From the NCBI RefSeq assembly GCF_047501175.1, contig NZ_JBEQWH010000004.1:1-64000 (forward strand): DNA of 64,000 nt. Direction: 5' to 3'. A program made the translations under genes and the position numbers. A model generated the notes under the pieces. The model was given only the letters and a program-made list of their open reading frames with translations, was not told the origin of the DNA and did not search any database. Origin of the DNA: Methanoprimaticola sp047501175 (GTDB lineage: Archaea > Thermoplasmatota > Thermoplasmata > Methanomassiliicoccales > Methanomethylophilaceae). Shown here piece by piece: positions 52,952 through 62,178 of this stretch (the first letter of the stretch is position 1; the number at the start of each line of letters is the position of its first letter).

Positions 52952-53524
52952 TCACCAGGGCTCCTTCTTCAAGCCCATCCTGTATCCGATTATGTTCGCC
53001 GTCCTGTGGATAGCGAACATGATCACGAGGATGAATATGAGGGCCGCTATGTGCCAGCCCTCTATGAAATGCGCATAGATCCAATCGGGGTAGAACAGGG
53101 CGGTGACACAGAACGCCCCGATGACGAAGTCGTATTGATCGAGTACCGGCGCCTTCTGGCCCCTGGCCAGTCCCAGCCTTCTCTTGATGAACGCTGCGCA
53201 CAGGTCCCCCAATATGGCCCCGAATGACAGGCAGGCGATCACGCCGACGTTGCCCCAGAATCCTCCGAAGCCCCAATAGTCTTCGGACCCGAAGAGTGCG
53301 GCGATCCCTATGAGGATGAGACCGAGCGCGATACCGGACAGCGCACCGCCGAAGAACCCTCTCCACGACTTCCCGTCACCGAAGATCCTCTTGCCCCTCC
53401 ATGACTTTCCGAAGTCTATCTTAGTCTCTCCCCCGAAGACCACGGCCGCGGAATTGGGCAGCATCGCCGGAAGAAAGAGCCAGAGCCCGTTGAGCATAAT
53501 CACGATGACTCCGAGAACATCCAT
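52952..53524 (-). CDS. carS: CDP-archaeol synthase
   Basis: 190 residues, about five membrane segments. CarS transfers CMP from CTP to unsaturated archaetidic acid, forming the activated precursor of archaeal polar lipids. The conserved CarS region is visible as PNSAAVVFGGETKIDFGKSWRGKRIFGDGKSWRGFFGG, and later GDLCAAFIKRRLGLARGQKAPVLDQYDFVIGA. It is near two other lipid genes (geranylgeranyl reductase and GGPP synthase). Confidence 0.95.
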   Translation of the reverse strand: MDVLGVIVIMLNGLWLFLPAMLPNSAAVVFGGETKIDFGKSWRGKRIFGDGKSWRGFFGGALSGIALGLILIGIAALFGSEDYWGFGGFWGNVGVIACLSFGAILGDLCAAFIKRRLGLARGQKAPVLDQYDFVIGAFCVTALFYPDWIYAHFIEGWHIAALIFILVIMFAIHRTANIIGYRMGLKKEPW

Positions 53525-53605
53525 GCTATCGACTCCCGTACGGAAGGGACACGTAAATACCTGTGCAGGGAACCAGGATTAATACGACCATGATGATACG
53601 AGTTC

Positions 53606-54337
53606 ATGCTCGTTCTGGATACCTCGGCGCTGTTCACTATGGATGCCCCGCCCGACGAGGACTACGTGTGTCCCACAGGGGTCATAAGGGAGCTTCAGAG
53701 CTTCGACGATCCGCGCCTGAGCCTCTGGGGCGACCTTCTCAGGACCTCGGACTGCTCCAAGGAATCGCTCGAGAGGGTTGACGAGGCCGCCCGGAAGACG
53801 GGAGACATAGGAAGGCTGTCCCCGATGGACAAGACGGTCCTTGCATTGGCTCTGGACGTCGACGGGACCATCCTGTCAGACGACTACTCCATCCAGAACG
53901 TCGCACGCGTCCTGGGACTGGAATTCCGTGCGGTCGGCACCAAGGGCATCAAGAAGGTGGTCAGATGGAACTATCAGTGCATCGGCTGCAAGAAATGGTA
54001 CAAGGAGAGGTCCGACGAGTGTCCGATCTGCGGCTCTCCGATGAGAGCCTGCAGAAAGAAGCGATCACGGGAATATGCGCTTGCAACGGATCAGATTGCC
54101 CATCCTGCGGGCCCCCAGGATCTTCATGCACAGGACGGTGCTCTTCTCAGACCTGAAGGCGAACATGTCCGCGAGCTTCTTGTTGAATGCCGCGGTCTTC
54201 AGGGGCTTCTCCATGATCCTGCGCCACTGCTCCTCGTAATCCGAGAGCGGGGCCGATGCATTCACGTTCCCTGCCGCCACCTGTCCGCAGACGCGGCCAG
54301 CGATCATCGCCAGAGGTATGCCCCCTCCGTTTACTGA
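53606..54337 (+). CDS. nob1: Nob1-like rRNA maturation endonuclease, with run-on C-terminus
   Basis: The frame has 243 codons, but the Nob1 part is residues 1 to about 153. It has an N-terminal PIN domain (D5 in LVLDTSALFT; LSPMDKTVLALALD; LSDDYSIQNVARVLG) and a zinc ribbon (C125, C128, C139, C142). Nob1 cleaves the 3' end of the small-subunit rRNA precursor. From residue 153 the frame runs 273 bp antisense to the geranylgeranyl reductase gene and is composition-driven shadow sequence. The natural stop seems lost or shifted. No TATA match is strong; GGATTAATACG at about 53576 is a candidate. Confidence 0.85.
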   Translation: MLVLDTSALFTMDAPPDEDYVCPTGVIRELQSFDDPRLSLWGDLLRTSDCSKESLERVDEAARKTGDIGRLSPMDKTVLALALDVDGTILSDDYSIQNVARVLGLEFRAVGTKGIKKVVRWNYQCIGCKKWYKERSDECPICGSPMRACRKKRSREYALATDQIAHPAGPQDLHAQDGALLRPEGEHVRELLVECRGLQGLLHDPAPLLLVIRERGRCIHVPCRHLSADAASDHRQRYAPSVY

Positions 54338-55150
54338 TATGACCTGTCCGGCGGCATCGCCCACGACCATACCGTTCCCGGAGACCGTCCTGGGTATGGG
54401 ACCCTCGCTCGGGACGTACTTTCCCTCGAGCTTCGAGTAGCCCGTGAACCCGCGCTTCTGCGCGAAGGTGTCGAAGAATCCCGATAGGGACCCCTGTGCG
54501 AACTTCGGCGAGAATCCCACGCCGACATTGGCACGTCCGTCCTTCGGGATGATCCATCCGTAGGCCCCCGGGGCTATGCCCCCGAAATACATGTACATGT
54601 ACGGCTCGAAATCGCCCTTGACCTGAGCCGTCACTGCGGGATACGGGTTCTGATTCCTCTGAAGGCCCAGACTCCTGGATACCCGGGACCCGGGACCATC
54701 GGCGCCTATGATGACCTTGTAGCGTATGTCCCCTGAGGACGTCTTCGCGACCCCGTCCCTGATGGAATCGAAGCTGCAGTTCATCTCCAGGTTCGCGCCC
54801 GCCTCGACGGCCCGTCCCGCGAGATATTGGTCGAAGAGGTCGCGATCCGTCGTGTACCCGTCGAAGTCCAGAAGGGTGATCTCGTCCTTCGGGTCCACAA
54901 GCTTGATCCCTTTGATGTCGAGGCAGCGTAGGCTGTCGGGGATGTCGAAGAGGGACTCTGCATCCTCCAGGTTCGGGAACATGCCTCTGATCTCAGCCAG
55001 ACCGGGCATGAACTCCCCGCACCTGACCGGCACCCCTACCTCGGGACGCCTCTCGATCATCATGACCGATGCTCCGGCCTCTGCCGCGAATCTTGCGGCG
55101 GTGCTGCCTGCAGGTCCAGAGCCAACGACGAGAACATCCACACTGTCCAT
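54065..55150 (-). CDS. Geranylgeranyl reductase family flavoprotein
   Basis: 361 residues from the ATG at 55150, which follows AGGTGATC. It saturates the geranylgeranyl chains of archaeal ether lipids using FAD. FAD-binding GXGXXG motif is VDVLVVGSGPAGSTAARFAAEAG, the family CXXG-type region is VRCGEFMPG, and GDAAGQVISVNGGGIPLAMIAG binds FAD late. The 3' end overlaps the nob1 run-on by 273 bp on the other strand. Starts 4 bp after idsA, so the two lipid genes are co-transcribed. Confidence 0.93.
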   Translation of the reverse strand: MDSVDVLVVGSGPAGSTAARFAAEAGASVMMIERRPEVGVPVRCGEFMPGLAEIRGMFPNLEDAESLFDIPDSLRCLDIKGIKLVDPKDEITLLDFDGYTTDRDLFDQYLAGRAVEAGANLEMNCSFDSIRDGVAKTSSGDIRYKVIIGADGPGSRVSRSLGLQRNQNPYPAVTAQVKGDFEPYMYMYFGGIAPGAYGWIIPKDGRANVGVGFSPKFAQGSLSGFFDTFAQKRGFTGYSKLEGKYVPSEGPIPRTVSGNGMVVGDAAGQVISVNGGGIPLAMIAGRVCGQVAAGNVNASAPLSDYEEQWRRIMEKPLKTAAFNKKLADMFAFRSEKSTVLCMKILGARRMGNLIRCKRIFP

Positions 55151-55154
55151 GGGA

Positions 55155-56120
55155 TCACCTTTCACGGCGGATCACATAATCCGCCACATCGAGAAGGGCG
55201 TCCTTGTATTTCGAATCTGGCAGGATCCCGAGCTGGTCGCGCGACTCCATGGCGATATCGTTCGCCTTCTCCATGCATCTTGCGATCGCATCGGTCCTCT
55301 GTATGAGTGCCAGCGCGTTGCGGACATCCTCTTCGGTAGGGAACTCCTTCACGAAGATCTCGCGGATCTGAGGCCCTACCTCCGGATCCTCCATGGCGTA
55401 GATCACGGGAAGGGTGGGCTTTCCCTCGATGAGGTCCGTCCCCACGGCCTTTCCGGTCTTCGTCGGGTCCCCGGATACGTCCAGGGTGTCATCGACGATC
55501 TGGAACGCCATCCCGATCTTGAGTGCGAACTGGCCCACCGCCTCGAGGTTCTCGCCGCTTGTGTTGGCGACGGCCGCCCCAGACTTCGCAGACGCCTCGA
55601 AGAGCTTGGCCGTCTTGCTGGAAATGATGTTGAGATAATCCGCCTCGGTCACGGATGTCTTGTGCTCGAAGTCCTTCTGCACGAACTCCCCCGCACCCAT
55701 GGAGGCAGAGGCCTCCACGATGTAGTCCACGATGTGCGGTGCGACCTCCGCAAGGAGTCTGAATCCCATGGCGAACATGTAGTCCCCGGCAATGATCGCC
55801 TTGCTGACAGAATATTCGCGATGAAGGGTCTTCCTCCCGCGCCTGACCTCGCCCTGGTCGTTGATGTCGTCATGGACGAGCGTGGCACTGTGGATGATCT
55901 CGAACCCTGCACCGATCTTTATGGGCTTCTCGGCATCCTTTCCCCCGCACGCATAATATGACAGGATGCACAGAGAGGGCCTGAGACGCTTGCCTCCGGC
56001 GCCGACGACATATCTGCACATCTCGGTGAGCTCGGGGTTCTCGGACTCGAGATCCCTCTCCATGAGCTTCTCGAGAGTCTCCAACTCCGATGCAATATAC
56101 GAGTGCCAGGGTACGGACAT
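55155..56120 (-). CDS. idsA: Geranylgeranyl/farnesyl diphosphate synthase
   Basis: 321 residues. Trans-prenyltransferase. The first Asp-rich motif is LVHDDINDQGEVRRG (DDxxD) and the second is FQIVDDTLD. Other family parts are GGKRLRPSL and GEFVQKDFEH. It condenses isopentenyl diphosphate to GGPP, the side chain of archaeal lipids. A TATA box (minus strand CTTAAATAG) 21-29 nt upstream of the ATG indicates a leaderless transcript. Confidence 0.95.
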   Translation of the reverse strand: MSVPWHSYIASELETLEKLMERDLESENPELTEMCRYVVGAGGKRLRPSLCILSYYACGGKDAEKPIKIGAGFEIIHSATLVHDDINDQGEVRRGRKTLHREYSVSKAIIAGDYMFAMGFRLLAEVAPHIVDYIVEASASMGAGEFVQKDFEHKTSVTEADYLNIISSKTAKLFEASAKSGAAVANTSGENLEAVGQFALKIGMAFQIVDDTLDVSGDPTKTGKAVGTDLIEGKPTLPVIYAMEDPEVGPQIREIFVKEFPTEEDVRNALALIQRTDAIARCMEKANDIAMESRDQLGILPDSKYKDALLDVADYVIRRER

Positions 56121-56140
56121 TGCGTCTACATACGCGTTCC

Positions 56141-56149
56141 CTATTTAAG
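56141..56149 (-). promoter_or_regulatory. TATA box of idsA-ggr operon
   Basis: The minus strand reads CTTAAATAG, 21-29 nt before the ATG at 56120. This supports a leaderless start. Confidence 0.6.
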
Positions 56150-56221
56150 AGATATCAAGAGAGAAGCACCCGCAGCACGAAGCTACGGGGCGAAGTGGTT
56201 TCTAAAAGGTTTGAAGGGCCG

Positions 56222-57703
56222 TCAGCCCAACAGGACGGACGCTGCGGTCTCGCAGAGATCGAAGAGGAGAGTGGGGTACACTCCCAGGACGATCACGAAG
56301 ACGACGCAGATCACGATGGCGGCCAGGAAGGTCTTGGGGATCACGATCTTCTCGGTGGAGCTTCCCTTCTCGATGTACATCGCCTTGACGACCCTCGCGT
56401 AGTAGTACAGCGAGATGGCCGAGTTCAGGATGGCGATGAATGCGAGCCAGACCCACTGGGAAGTGACTCCGTCGACCCCGCCGATGGCGGAGTTGAACAG
56501 GAAGAACTTCGAAGTGAATCCTGCGAGCGGGGGAATTCCTGCCAGAGAGAACAGGAACAGGAGCATCGCGGCAGCCAGGAACGGTGCCCTCTTTGCAAGT
56601 CCCTTGTAATCGGAGATCTTCTCACCGATGCCGGCGCAGATGAGCGCACCGACGATGAGGAACGCTCCGCCCTTCATGAACACGTGTGTGAACATGTGGA
56701 ACATACCGGATGCGACACCGTACTCGGTCATGACCGCCATGACGATCAGGATGTATCCTGCCTGGGCGATGGACGAGTATGCGAGCATCCTCTTGATGTT
56801 GTTCTGGGCGATTGCGACCACGTTTCCGATGGTCATGGTGAACGCCGCGATGATAGCGAAGAGGTACTGGACCTCCTCCCCGCAGATCGCACTGAGGGAC
56901 GATCCGGCGACGAACAGGACCAGGAAGATCTGGAAGAAGACCCCGAGTCCCATCTTCTTGGATCCCGTTGCCAGGAACAGAGAGACGGGGGAGGGGGCTC
57001 CCTCGTACACATCGGGCGCCCACATGTGGAAGGGCACCGCTGCGATCTTGAACCCGTATCCTGCGACCATGCACACGAGACCGACCGCGAGCATCCAGGT
57101 CATGTCGGTGACAGCCGTGGACGCGGCGATGGTCGCGATGTCGGTGGTTCCGAAGAGTCCGTAGATCATCGAGATACCGTAGATGGTGAGGGCTGTGGAC
57201 AGTCCTCCGACGATGACGTACTTGACACCTGCCTCCGCGGCCCTGGAGTCGTTCCTCTTCATGGTCACGAGGGCGTACGAGGAGATACTGGTCAGCTCGA
57301 CACCGACGAAGATGGTCAGCAGATCCGAGGACCCGGCGACGAACATCATACCGGTGGTTGCACCTATGATCAGGGAGTAGAACGCTCCGACGTGGAGCCT
57401 GGTGGTCTCGGTGCTCGCGTTGGAGACGAGGACCGCCAGGAACAGCACGATCTGGAAGAGCAGCACCATCAGCCCGGTGTACGCGTTGTAGTCGTACATT
57501 CCGAGAGTGCTTCCGGTGAACTCCTCAGTGAGCATGTACAGGTTGATCAGCAGGGATGCGACGACGAACACGAGGGCTACCGCCCAGGTGGCCGTCCTCT
57601 TCTTTCCGAGGATATGGACCGCGGGGATGATGAGGGCTGCGATGAGCAGCAGGATCATCGGTGCCACTGCGGCATAGTCTCCGAATATGTCAGCTACGAA
57701 CAT
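56222..57703 (-). CDS. fpoN: F420H2 dehydrogenase-like complex subunit FpoN (NuoN type)
   Basis: 493 residues, about 14 membrane segments, antiporter-like proton-pumping subunit. Conserved charged residues of the family are seen in FVGVELTSISSYALV and RAAEAGVKYVIVGGLSTALTIYG, and in SKKMGLGVFF, plus AQNNIKRMLAYSSIAQAGYILI. Last gene of the fpo operon in this window; its start overlaps the fpoM stop by one base. Confidence 0.96.
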   Translation of the reverse strand: MFVADIFGDYAAVAPMILLLIAALIIPAVHILGKKRTATWAVALVFVVASLLINLYMLTEEFTGSTLGMYDYNAYTGLMVLLFQIVLFLAVLVSNASTETTRLHVGAFYSLIIGATTGMMFVAGSSDLLTIFVGVELTSISSYALVTMKRNDSRAAEAGVKYVIVGGLSTALTIYGISMIYGLFGTTDIATIAASTAVTDMTWMLAVGLVCMVAGYGFKIAAVPFHMWAPDVYEGAPSPVSLFLATGSKKMGLGVFFQIFLVLFVAGSSLSAICGEEVQYLFAIIAAFTMTIGNVVAIAQNNIKRMLAYSSIAQAGYILIVMAVMTEYGVASGMFHMFTHVFMKGGAFLIVGALICAGIGEKISDYKGLAKRAPFLAAAMLLFLFSLAGIPPLAGFTSKFFLFNSAIGGVDGVTSQWVWLAFIAILNSAISLYYYARVVKAMYIEKGSSTEKIVIPKTFLAAIVICVVFVIVLGVYPTLLFDLCETAASVLLG

Positions 57704-59205
57704 CAGATCACCCCAACAAGTATGTCGACATAGGGGTCGATGAAGCTAAGTGCGGCATCGGGCCAGACTCCGAAGGCTGCGACGAGGATCGCCAGGATGG
57801 CGAGCGCCGCGAACTCAGGCTTGCTGATGTCGTGCACGTGCTCGAGGTCGATCTTGGTGGTCTCGGGCCCGAAGAGAGTCCTCTGCATGGACCACAGGTA
57901 GTATCCTGCGGTGAGCATGAGGGTCAGCAGGCAGAAGATCAGCAGCCAGAGGACGCCGTTGGCCTGGACGAACTCGTAGAATCCGTAGACGAGAGGGAAC
58001 TCTCCCCAGAATCCGACAAGTCCGGGCAGTCCGAGGGACGCCATGAACGAGATCATCATGAAGGTCGCGAAGATCGGCATCTTCCCGGCAAGTCCTCCCA
58101 GCAGGGGGATCTCCCTGGTTCCGAGGGCGTGACCGGTGAATCCGCACACCATGAACAGCATTGCACTGATCAGTCCGTGGGCGAACATCTGGAAGATTGC
58201 GAAGGTTATTCCGATGTCGGACAGGCATCCGATTCCGAGCATGACCATTCCCATGTGGCTGATGGACGAGAATGCGACCATCTTCTTGAGATCGGTCTGC
58301 GCGATGCAGGCGTAGGCGCCGTAGACCATGGACAGGATACCGATGGCGATGATCACCCACTGCCAGTAGGCGGCCCCCTCGGGGAAGCACTGCAGGCAGA
58401 TCCTGATGATACCGTAGGATCCCATCTTGAGCATGACACCGGCCAGGATGACGGATCCTGCGGTGGGCGCCTCGACGTGTGCGTCGGGAAGCCATGTGTG
58501 GAAGGGCACGGAAGGCATCTTGACCATGAATCCGAAGAACAGCAGTGCGAACACTGCGACCTGGAACACCTGGGACGTCTGAGGCATGAGGATGGCCATC
58601 GAGGAGAAGCTGAAGTCAGCGACTCCGACCATGTCCATGGCCTGCCAGCCCATCGCGAAGATTCCGATGAGCATGACGAGGGATGCCACGTGGGTGTAGA
58701 TGAAGAACTTGATGGCGGCATAGTGCCTCCTGGGTCCTCCATACCAGCTGATCAGGAAGTACATGGGGATCAGTGTGATCTCCCACATGACGTAGAACAG
58801 GAAGTAGTCCGCCGCCATGAAGACTCCCATGAGTCCGACCTCCATCGCGAGGAGGAGGGTGTGGAAGTAGTTCGCCCTGTCGCTCTCCGCTGCGGAGAAC
58901 AGGATGACCAGAGGTGTCAGCAGAGCGCTGAGGAACACCATCAGGATGCTGAGTCCGTCCACTGCAAGGGCGAACTGGATCTGGATGGAGTCCGTCACGA
59001 TCCAGTCGAAGCTGAAGTCGTACGCGGACCAGTCGCCGCTTCCGGCGAACATCAGGTAGAGCGTCACGATCAGGGTTATTCCGGAGAAGACTCCGGCCAC
59101 GATTTTTGCGAATTTCTGCCTCTCGCCGCCCATGAAGAGGGTAGCGACCGCTCCGATGAGCGGGAGGATGACCAGCAGAGGCAGGATCATTGAGTTGAAA
59201 TCCAT
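57703..59205 (-). CDS. fpoM: F420H2 dehydrogenase-like complex subunit FpoM (NuoM type)
   Basis: 500 residues from the ATG at 59205, which has GGAGG 8 nt upstream. About 14 membrane segments. Family motifs are FYVMWEITLIPMYFLISWYGG, PSVPFHTWLPDAHVEAPTAGSVILAGVMLKMGSYGI and AQTDLKKMVAFSSISHMGMVMLG. It is a proton-pumping antiporter-like subunit between FpoL and FpoN. Confidence 0.97.
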   Translation of the reverse strand: MDFNSMILPLLVILPLIGAVATLFMGGERQKFAKIVAGVFSGITLIVTLYLMFAGSGDWSAYDFSFDWIVTDSIQIQFALAVDGLSILMVFLSALLTPLVILFSAAESDRANYFHTLLLAMEVGLMGVFMAADYFLFYVMWEITLIPMYFLISWYGGPRRHYAAIKFFIYTHVASLVMLIGIFAMGWQAMDMVGVADFSFSSMAILMPQTSQVFQVAVFALLFFGFMVKMPSVPFHTWLPDAHVEAPTAGSVILAGVMLKMGSYGIIRICLQCFPEGAAYWQWVIIAIGILSMVYGAYACIAQTDLKKMVAFSSISHMGMVMLGIGCLSDIGITFAIFQMFAHGLISAMLFMVCGFTGHALGTREIPLLGGLAGKMPIFATFMMISFMASLGLPGLVGFWGEFPLVYGFYEFVQANGVLWLLIFCLLTLMLTAGYYLWSMQRTLFGPETTKIDLEHVHDISKPEFAALAILAILVAAFGVWPDAALSFIDPYVDILVGVI

Positions 59206-59206
59206 T

Positions 59207-61228
59207 TCAGATGCCTCCAAGGATCACTGCGATCACGACGAAGAACACGGACAGGATCGCAACACCCAGCAGGACCACGGACGTGTAGTCGTGGACGTTA
59301 CCGGTCTGCATCTTGCTGATGGAGTCTCCACTGCCAACTACGGCCGCGGAAAGTCCGTTGACGGTGCCGTCGATGATCTGTCTGTCAACATAGTTGACCC
59401 CCTTCGCGACTCCGTATCCGAGCTTCCAGGAGATCTTGTTGTACAGGTCGGGGAACCACCATCTCTTGGTGAGAGCCTTGTAGAGCCAGGACTCTCCGTT
59501 CTTGTTGAACTTGCCGGGGCAGATCGACTTCTTGACGTACATGAGGTACGCGATGCCGATACCCACGAGGGCGAGGACGATGGTCAGATAGGTGTAGGGG
59601 TTGGTGAACAGCTCTCCGAAGTATGCGAAGCCCTCCTTGTGACCGCCGCCCACGACGAACGTGTTGGGGTCGAACGAGATCATTCCGTCGAGTCCGAACA
59701 TGAGGAAGAATCCGCTCACGACGGCGAACACGGACAGGATGACGAGGGGCATGGTCATGGTCTTCGGGGACTCGCCGTGGCAGTGCTGGGTGGCGTGACC
59801 CTCCTCGCCCATGAACGTCATGAACCACATGCGGAACATGTAGAACGCGGTCATGAACGCGGTGATGACTGCGAGGAGCCAGAGGACAGTGAACCAGACG
59901 GTTCCGTCGTGTCCGGCCTCCAGGGCGATCTCGAGCACGAGATCCTTGGACCAGAATCCGCTGAACAGCGGGAATCCTGCGATGGACAGGGATCCGAGAA
60001 GCATTGTGATCGAGGTGATCTTCATGTGCTTTCCGAGTCCGCCCATCTCGCGCATATCTTCGGTTCCGACCGCATGGATGACGGATCCGGAACACATGAA
60101 CAGCAGGGCCTTGAAGAACGCGTGGTTCATCATGTGGAAGCATCCGGCGGTGAATCCGGCGGCTCCCGCAAGGGCGAGCGTGGTGCTTCCGGTCTCGAGA
60201 CCGAGCGCGACGAGGTATCCTCCGGCTCCGAGAGCGAGGATCATGTATCCGAGCTGGGAGATGGTGGAGTACGCCAGGACCTTCTTGATGTTCATGTTGT
60301 TGAGAGCCATCGTGGCCGCGAGGAACGCGGTTACACCACCGATGATTCCGACGAAGAGCATGACCTCGGCGTTCTGGACGAACAGGGGCCAGGCCCTCGC
60401 AGTGAGGTAGACTCCAGCCTTGACCATGGTCGCGGCGTGGATAAGCGAGGACACGGTGGTGGGACCGGCCATCGCATCGGGAAGCCAGTCGTGCAGGGGG
60501 AACTGAGCGGACTTACCGATCACTCCTCCGAAGACGAGCAGCATTCCGAGCATGAGCATGTTGGAATCGACCGCGGCGATGGCCTCGGGATCGAGCAGCG
60601 TGCCGTAGTCGAGGGTCTGGAACTCCCCGAGGAGGACGAACAGACCTGCCATGAGACAGACGTCTCCCATCCTCGTGACGAGGAAGGCCTTCTTGGCGGC
60701 GGATGCGGCGTTGGCAGAGGCCTCGTCGCCGTTGTCGTGCCTGAAGGACCAGAATCCGATGAGCAGGTAGGAACAAAGTCCCATGACCTCCCAGAAGATG
60801 AACATCTCGAGGAAGTTGCTGGAGACGATGAGTCCGAGCATTCCGGTGAGGAACAGGGAGACCTCGGCGTAGTACCTGGTCTTCCTGGGTCCCTGATCTC
60901 CCATGTACCCGATGGAGTAGATGAAGATCAGCGTGGATATGAACGACGAGAACAGCATCATCATGCAGGTGAGGCCGTCCACGTAGTATCCGAGGTGCAT
61001 CTCGATGGATCCGATGTGGAACCAGGCGATCTCCTCGGAGACAGCTGCGGGATACACATCGCCGGTCAGATACTCGTAGGAGATCAGGACCGCGATGATG
61101 AACGAGAGCAGCGCTCCCGCTACAGCGATGTAGCCGCCCTTCTCGGGGGTCTTCCTTCCAACGAGACCGATGATAAGGAAGCACAGCATCGGGATGAGGG
61201 GCACGAGCCAAGTGTACTCTATGAACAT
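59207..61228 (-). CDS. fpoL: F420H2 dehydrogenase-like complex subunit FpoL (NuoL type)
   Basis: 673 residues from the ATG at 61228 (GAGGTGG upstream). About 16 membrane segments, including the long lateral helix region expected at the C-terminus. Motifs: FWEVMGLCSYLLIGFW, AQFPLHDWLPDAMAGPTTVSSLIHAATMVKAGVYL and LNNMNIKKVLAYSTISQLGYMILALG. It is the distal antiporter-like subunit. Confidence 0.97.
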   Translation of the reverse strand: MFIEYTWLVPLIPMLCFLIIGLVGRKTPEKGGYIAVAGALLSFIIAVLISYEYLTGDVYPAAVSEEIAWFHIGSIEMHLGYYVDGLTCMMMLFSSFISTLIFIYSIGYMGDQGPRKTRYYAEVSLFLTGMLGLIVSSNFLEMFIFWEVMGLCSYLLIGFWSFRHDNGDEASANAASAAKKAFLVTRMGDVCLMAGLFVLLGEFQTLDYGTLLDPEAIAAVDSNMLMLGMLLVFGGVIGKSAQFPLHDWLPDAMAGPTTVSSLIHAATMVKAGVYLTARAWPLFVQNAEVMLFVGIIGGVTAFLAATMALNNMNIKKVLAYSTISQLGYMILALGAGGYLVALGLETGSTTLALAGAAGFTAGCFHMMNHAFFKALLFMCSGSVIHAVGTEDMREMGGLGKHMKITSITMLLGSLSIAGFPLFSGFWSKDLVLEIALEAGHDGTVWFTVLWLLAVITAFMTAFYMFRMWFMTFMGEEGHATQHCHGESPKTMTMPLVILSVFAVVSGFFLMFGLDGMISFDPNTFVVGGGHKEGFAYFGELFTNPYTYLTIVLALVGIGIAYLMYVKKSICPGKFNKNGESWLYKALTKRWWFPDLYNKISWKLGYGVAKGVNYVDRQIIDGTVNGLSAAVVGSGDSISKMQTGNVHDYTSVVLLGVAILSVFFVVIAVILGGI

Positions 61229-61230
61229 GC

Positions 61231-61539
61231 TTACCACCTCATGGATGTGAGACCGGCATCATCGAGCTCGGTCGTCTTCCTCATCTTGTATGCGTTGAGC
61301 AGGATAGCGATACCGACCGCGACCTCGGCCGCGGCGATAGTGATCGTCACGATGACGAATGCCTGCCCCATTATGTCGGGGTGGAACGCTCCGAACGCGA
61401 CGAAGTTGATGTTGGCCGCATTGAGCATGAGCTCGATGCACATCAGGACGATGATCGCATTGCTCTTGGTAACGACCCCGTACGCTCCGATGGCGAACAG
61501 GATGGCCGCCAGGATCAGGAAGTATTCAATCGGTATCAT
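61231..61539 (-). CDS. fpoK: F420H2 dehydrogenase-like complex subunit FpoK (NuoK type)
   Basis: 102 residues from the ATG at 61539, the normal NuoK length; the frame upstream overlaps fpoJ-C. Three membrane helices. The family's conserved glutamates are in VLMCIELMLNAANINFVAFG and VTITIAAAEVAVGIAILLNAYK. The start lies inside the 3' end of the preceding gene (14-bp overlap). Confidence 0.95.
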   Translation of the reverse strand: MIPIEYFLILAAILFAIGAYGVVTKSNAIIVLMCIELMLNAANINFVAFGAFHPDIMGQAFVIVTITIAAAEVAVGIAILLNAYKMRKTTELDDAGLTSMRW

Positions 61540-61846
61540 CGATCTCAGCCTCCTCTCTCGAAATGACGACTCCTCCGACCATTGCACCGAACATGAGCAG
61601 TGCCAAGGGGATCATGATCAGGCCGTACTTCTCGAAGATGGTGTAGGCCAGGCTGTTCTCCTTGAGGTCCCCGTTCTCGTCCCAGATGCTGTCTTCGTCA
61701 TCGGTGGGGAACGTGGGCTGCTCCTGAGGGGTGTCGGTTCCCATGTAGTTGTCCCAGTTCGTGGAAACGATGCCTGCGACAAGAACGGCGAGCAGAGCGA
61801 TACCGACCGTCAGTCCGACGATCTTCTTCTTACCGGGGCTGCTCAT
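61526..61846 (-). CDS. fpoJ: FpoJ C-terminal part (split NuoJ type)
   Basis: 106 residues. Two membrane helices (IVGLTVGIALLAVLVAGIV and IMIPLALLMFGAMVGGVVIS) flank a hydrophilic acidic loop. Position and topology match the C-terminal half of NuoJ, whose N-terminal half is the preceding gene. The split is also known in Methanosarcina. Overlaps the upstream gene by ATGA. Confidence 0.85.
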   Translation of the reverse strand: MSSPGKKKIVGLTVGIALLAVLVAGIVSTNWDNYMGTDTPQEQPTFPTDDEDSIWDENGDLKENSLAYTIFEKYGLIMIPLALLMFGAMVGGVVISREEAEIDDTD

Positions 61847-62178
61847 TCGTCTCCCTCCTTTTTCATAATATACCTTCTAGTCAGCATGATGCTGAACGCG
61901 AACAGGATGGTGATGGCTCCGACGTAAACGAGGATCTGGATGACGCCTACAAACTCCGCTTCGAGGAAGAAGTAGACGAATCCGACGCACAGGAATACCA
62001 GGGCCAGATAGAAGGCGCTGTGAACGACCTCTTTGTCCGAGACGACGAAGAGCGCCGCCAAGACCATGATGGCTGCCAGGATCAGGAATGCGACCAGGTC
62101 CAGGTTGCCCAAGAGGTAGTTGGTGAAGTCGCCCACGCCTCCGCAGAACGCGTTCCAAATGTCTCCAATGAATCCCAT
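61843..62178 (-). CDS. fpoJ: FpoJ N-terminal part (split NuoJ type)
   Basis: 111 residues with three membrane helices. Family motif region is SAFYLALVFLCVGFVYFFLEAEFVGVIQILVYVGAITILFAFSIMLTRR, which contains the NuoJ pi-bulge helix. Stops where NuoJ normally continues and is followed in overlap by the C-terminal part. Its start overlaps the fpoI stop by one base. Confidence 0.93.
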   Translation of the reverse strand: MGFIGDIWNAFCGGVGDFTNYLLGNLDLVAFLILAAIMVLAALFVVSDKEVVHSAFYLALVFLCVGFVYFFLEAEFVGVIQILVYVGAITILFAFSIMLTRRYIMKKEGDE

